NCBI RefSeq assembly: GCF_021151785.1
Contig: NZ_JAGKWP010000027.1
Span: 1 to 25,230, forward strand
DNA from: Flavobacterium sp.
GTDB taxonomy: Bacteria > Bacteroidota > Bacteroidia > Flavobacteriales > Flavobacteriaceae
Length of the DNA stretch: 25,230 bases
Direction of reading: 5' to 3'
Part shown: positions 22,548-25,230 of the stretch, one piece after another
Layout of the letters: each line of letters starts with the position of its first letter
Position numbering within the stretch: the stretch's first letter is position 1
The notes under the pieces: model-generated
The model's input: only the letters and a program-made list of their open reading frames with translations
Told to the model about the DNA's origin: nothing
Database searches by the model: none
Made by a program: the position numbers and the translations under genes

Positions 22548-25230
22548 ATGAACAAAAGACTACTGCAAGTTTTCCTCATGTTAAGTGTGATTGGTTTTGC
22601 TCAAACCCCGAGTGAAAAAATTCAAACTTACATTAGTGAAAACAAAGAAAAGTTAAATCTTTCATCTTCTGAAATTAATCAGTGGATAATTGAGAGTGAA
22701 ACAAGCTCGGAGACCATGGGGCTTACTAATTATCTAGTAATGCAAACTTATAATGGTGTAAAAATTGATAATTCATATATTTATTTTTGGATAAAAAATG
22801 ATAAAATTGTCAACACTCCAGAAGGTTTTATTACTAATATTGCTTCAAAAGTAAATACAACTAACGCGACTTATAATGTAGTTCAAGGCTTTTCTAGTGC
22901 CCTTTCAAAATTAAATGAGAATACTTTTTCTAGTACAATTATTTCTTCTGATAAGAATAAATATAAATTATCTAATGGAGTATTGTCAGAAGATCCTGTG
23001 AGTGCAGAATTAGTTTATTTCCCAAATCAACAAGGTAATTTAGTTCTTGCTTGGAGTTATGAATTTTATTCTCAAGACGCCAAGCATCTTTGGAAAGTAA
23101 AAATCGATGCTACCAATGGTACATTAATAGAAAAATATGATTTAGTACATAATTGTAATTTTGGCCCTAGACATAATCACACAATGTGTGTAGAAGGATT
23201 GAAAACTAAAAATTTTGAGGCTAAGTTATTTAAGGACCAGCAAGCAGAAATGTTATTAACACCAGGAACAACAAATTATAGAGTAATTCCATGGAACTAT
23301 GAAAGTCCAAATCACTCTTCTAGACAATTGATTACAAACCCTGAGTCAACAACTGCTTTAGCTCCATTAATCGTAGCGGCTTCTCCTAATGGTTGGCATA
23401 ATACAAATACAAGTATTGGAGGAGGAAATGCTTCAACACAATTTAATTATTCAAGAGGAAATAACGTATTTGCTTATTCAGATTTTGCAAATGCAAATCC
23501 AGCAAGTCCAACAACTTATACTAATGCTTCTTCTGGAACTTATCCAAGTTTAACTTTTGATTATCCGTATAATGGAACGGGTACATCTCCTAAGACTTAT
23601 GTTAATGCAGCAATTACAAATTTATTTTACATGAATAATATCATGCATGATTTGTGGTATCAATATGGTTTTAATGAAGCAAATAGAAATTTTCAAACGG
23701 TTAATTACGGTAGAGGTGGTACGGGTAACGATGCAGTAAATGCAGAAGCACAAGATGCTTCATTTGCCTCAACACCATCTTACAACAATGCTAATTTTTC
23801 AACACCATCAGAGGGTTCTAAACCAAGAATGCAAATGTATGTTTGGAATGCAGGGAAGAAGTTTTCAAATTTGACGGTAACTAGTGGAGCATTAAGTGGT
23901 ACTTCATATCAAGTAATTGAGAATGCATTCAATGAAGGTCACGTTCATTTACCGATTGCTCCAGCAGTTTTAACCAATTCCTTAGTTTTATTTGAAGATG
24001 CTACGCCTGATACATCAGATGCTTGTGAAACAGCAACAAATGCAGCGGCATTGAACGGTAAAATTGCTGTAATAAGAAGAGGTACTTGTACCTTTGCTCT
24101 AAAGGTAAAGGCGGCTCAAACGGCTGGTGCTATTGCAGCCATAATTGTAAATAACACTACTGGTACAATTTCAATGGCGGGAGACGACCCTACAATTACA
24201 ATTCCTGCGGTTAGTATGACGCAAGTTGATGGAGAATCTTTAATATCTGCTATGGCTAATGGTACAGTAAATGTTAATTTATCTTCTATTGATTCTTATG
24301 CATATGCAGATGGTGATTTTGATAATGGCGTTATTGCTCATGAATATACACATGGTATTTCAACACGTTTAGTTGGTGGTGGTGCAGGAATGTCAGGTTC
24401 TGCAGAACAACCTGGTGAAGGATGGTCTGATTGGGCATGGTTAATGATGCAAATTAAGCCAGGAGATACTAGAGCAGGAGCAAGAGGGATTGGAACTTTC
24501 GTTGAAAATCAACCAACTAATGGACCTGGAATTAGAGAATTCAGATACTCAACAGATATGGCCGTTAATCCTCATACATTTGCTGATACAAATGATCAAT
24601 GGTTTACAGACACAGATGGTATTGATAGAATTGATGTGCATGGTCTTGGTTCAATTTGGTGCGTGATGTTGTGGGATTTAGCTTGGAATTACATCGATAG
24701 ATATGGATATGATCCTAATATTTACAATGGTACAGGAGGTAATAATAAAGTTATGAAGTTAGTAATTGATGCAATGAAATTAACGCCTGCAAATCCATCT
24801 TTGATTCAATGTAGAGATGCTATTATTCAAGCAGATTTAAATACTACTAATGGGCAAAATTATTGTATGATCTGGGCTACTTTTGCAAGAAGAGGTATGG
24901 GAATTAATGCTTCTTCAGGAACTAAAACGGGTGTGACTGGAGTTCAAGATCAAGTTGCTGATTTCACAGAGCCTACCCCAGGGAATACTCCTGCAACTGG
25001 TTCAAATTGTATATTAGCTGCTAGTTATTTCCAAGATAGTGATTTGTTTAAAATTTATCCTAATCCTACAAATGGTGATTTAAATATTGCGATATCTAAT
25101 TATTCTGGTGATTTAGGAATCAAAGTATTTGATTTGAATGGTAGAGAGGTTTACAATTATAATGTAAATAGTTTCAATGTTGAAAAATCAATTAATTTAG
25201 GTAATTTATCAACAGGAGTTTATGTATTAA
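22548..25230 (+). CDS. Secreted M36 (fungalysin) metalloprotease with PA domain and T9SS tail, 3' end outside the window
   Basis: An open frame of 894 codons running off the window edge. The signal peptide is MNKRLLQVFLMLSVIGFAQ. A propeptide region (about 20-200) precedes the catalytic region, with the family motif NNIMHDLWYQYGFNEANRNF near residue 360. A protease-associated (PA) domain (about 457-580; GKIAVIRRGTCTFALKVKAA) is inserted before the zinc site H598-E-Y-T-H602-G-I-S-T-R, with E624 (GEGWSDWAW) as the third ligand. The motif SIWCVMLWDLAWNYIDRYG follows. From about residue 835 (FKIYPNPTNGDLNIAI to LSTGVYVL) a T9SS type A sorting domain begins; only the last few residues should be missing. 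It is predicted to be secreted and to act on extracellular proteins. Confidence 0.94.
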   Translation, partial: MNKRLLQVFLMLSVIGFAQTPSEKIQTYISENKEKLNLSSSEINQWIIESETSSETMGLTNYLVMQTYNGVKIDNSYIYFWIKNDKIVNTPEGFITNIASKVNTTNATYNVVQGFSSALSKLNENTFSSTIISSDKNKYKLSNGVLSEDPVSAELVYFPNQQGNLVLAWSYEFYSQDAKHLWKVKIDATNGTLIEKYDLVHNCNFGPRHNHTMCVEGLKTKNFEAKLFKDQQAEMLLTPGTTNYRVIPWNYESPNHSSRQLITNPESTTALAPLIVAASPNGWHNTNTSIGGGNASTQFNYSRGNNVFAYSDFANANPASPTTYTNASSGTYPSLTFDYPYNGTGTSPKTYVNAAITNLFYMNNIMHDLWYQYGFNEANRNFQTVNYGRGGTGNDAVNAEAQDASFASTPSYNNANFSTPSEGSKPRMQMYVWNAGKKFSNLTVTSGALSGTSYQVIENAFNEGHVHLPIAPAVLTNSLVLFEDATPDTSDACETATNAAALNGKIAVIRRGTCTFALKVKAAQTAGAIAAIIVNNTTGTISMAGDDPTITIPAVSMTQVDGESLISAMANGTVNVNLSSIDSYAYADGDFDNGVIAHEYTHGISTRLVGGGAGMSGSAEQPGEGWSDWAWLMMQIKPGDTRAGARGIGTFVENQPTNGPGIREFRYSTDMAVNPHTFADTNDQWFTDTDGIDRIDVHGLGSIWCVMLWDLAWNYIDRYGYDPNIYNGTGGNNKVMKLVIDAMKLTPANPSLIQCRDAIIQADLNTTNGQNYCMIWATFARRGMGINASSGTKTGVTGVQDQVADFTEPTPGNTPATGSNCILAASYFQDSDLFKIYPNPTNGDLNIAISNYSGDLGIKVFDLNGREVYNYNVNSFNVEKSINLGNLSTGVYVL

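Noticed and set aside
1..25230. CRISPR arrays, tRNA or rRNA genes, insertion sequences, defence systems or phage genes
   Set aside because: No spaced direct repeats, cloverleaf sequences, transposase, integrase or nuclease motifs were seen on either strand; all long reading frames are accounted for by the listed genes.

Overview
The window looks like ordinary chromosome from a member of the Bacteroidota, most likely Flavobacteriaceae (Flavobacterium or a close relative). The DNA is very AT-rich. Two secreted metalloproteases end in type IX secretion (T9SS) sorting domains. Almost every transcription unit is preceded by the flavobacterial -7 element TAnnTTTG, and Shine-Dalgarno sequences are largely absent. 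I see no rRNA, tRNA, CRISPR array, insertion sequence, phage gene or obvious genomic island.

Layout. (1) 99-2162: an M43 (pappalysin-like) secreted protease. (2) 2239-4475: ribF with a membrane protein related to vitamin K-dependent gamma-carboxylase, probably one operon. (3) 4530-6561: biotin synthase, then a JmjC/cupin-like oxygenase. (4) 6573-8421 (minus): an MJ1255-like glycosyltransferase and an LpxH-like metallophosphatase. (5) 8541-10298 (minus): aspartate kinase and an SSAT-like acetyltransferase. (6) 10490-11497: class I fructose-1,6-bisphosphatase. (7) 11569-14965: HupE/UreJ-like membrane protein, dCMP deaminase and S41 protease packed as an operon, then a small exported carboxypeptidase-regulatory-like protein. 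(8) 14966-16364 (minus): MarC, a two-helix small protein and a half-size TrxR-like flavoprotein. (9) 16489-17055: a Cys-rich DUF3109 protein. (10) 17325-20755: nrdB-nrdA, a class Ia ribonucleotide reductase that strongly resembles the eukaryotic enzyme. (11) 21094-22440: dGTP triphosphohydrolase. (12) 22548 to the window end: an M36 fungalysin with PA domain and T9SS tail, cut by the window edge.

Functional themes. Deoxynucleotide metabolism is well represented: RNR makes dNDPs, dCMP deaminase feeds dUMP/dTMP synthesis, and Dgt degrades dGTP. Other genes serve cofactors (FAD/FMN, biotin), gluconeogenesis, aspartate-family amino acids and envelope processing.

Most noteworthy: the gamma-carboxylase homologue retaining the likely catalytic lysine; two pairs of convergent genes whose stop codons lie inside one shared inverted repeat; two places where a terminator hairpin coincides with the next gene's promoter; an unusually long, palindrome-rich nrdBA leader; and a cysteine-free half-size thioredoxin-reductase-like protein in a MarC operon. 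I did not find a convincing entirely new multi-gene system. Several gene starts were moved to a later codon because the upstream TTG falls inside a promoter element.
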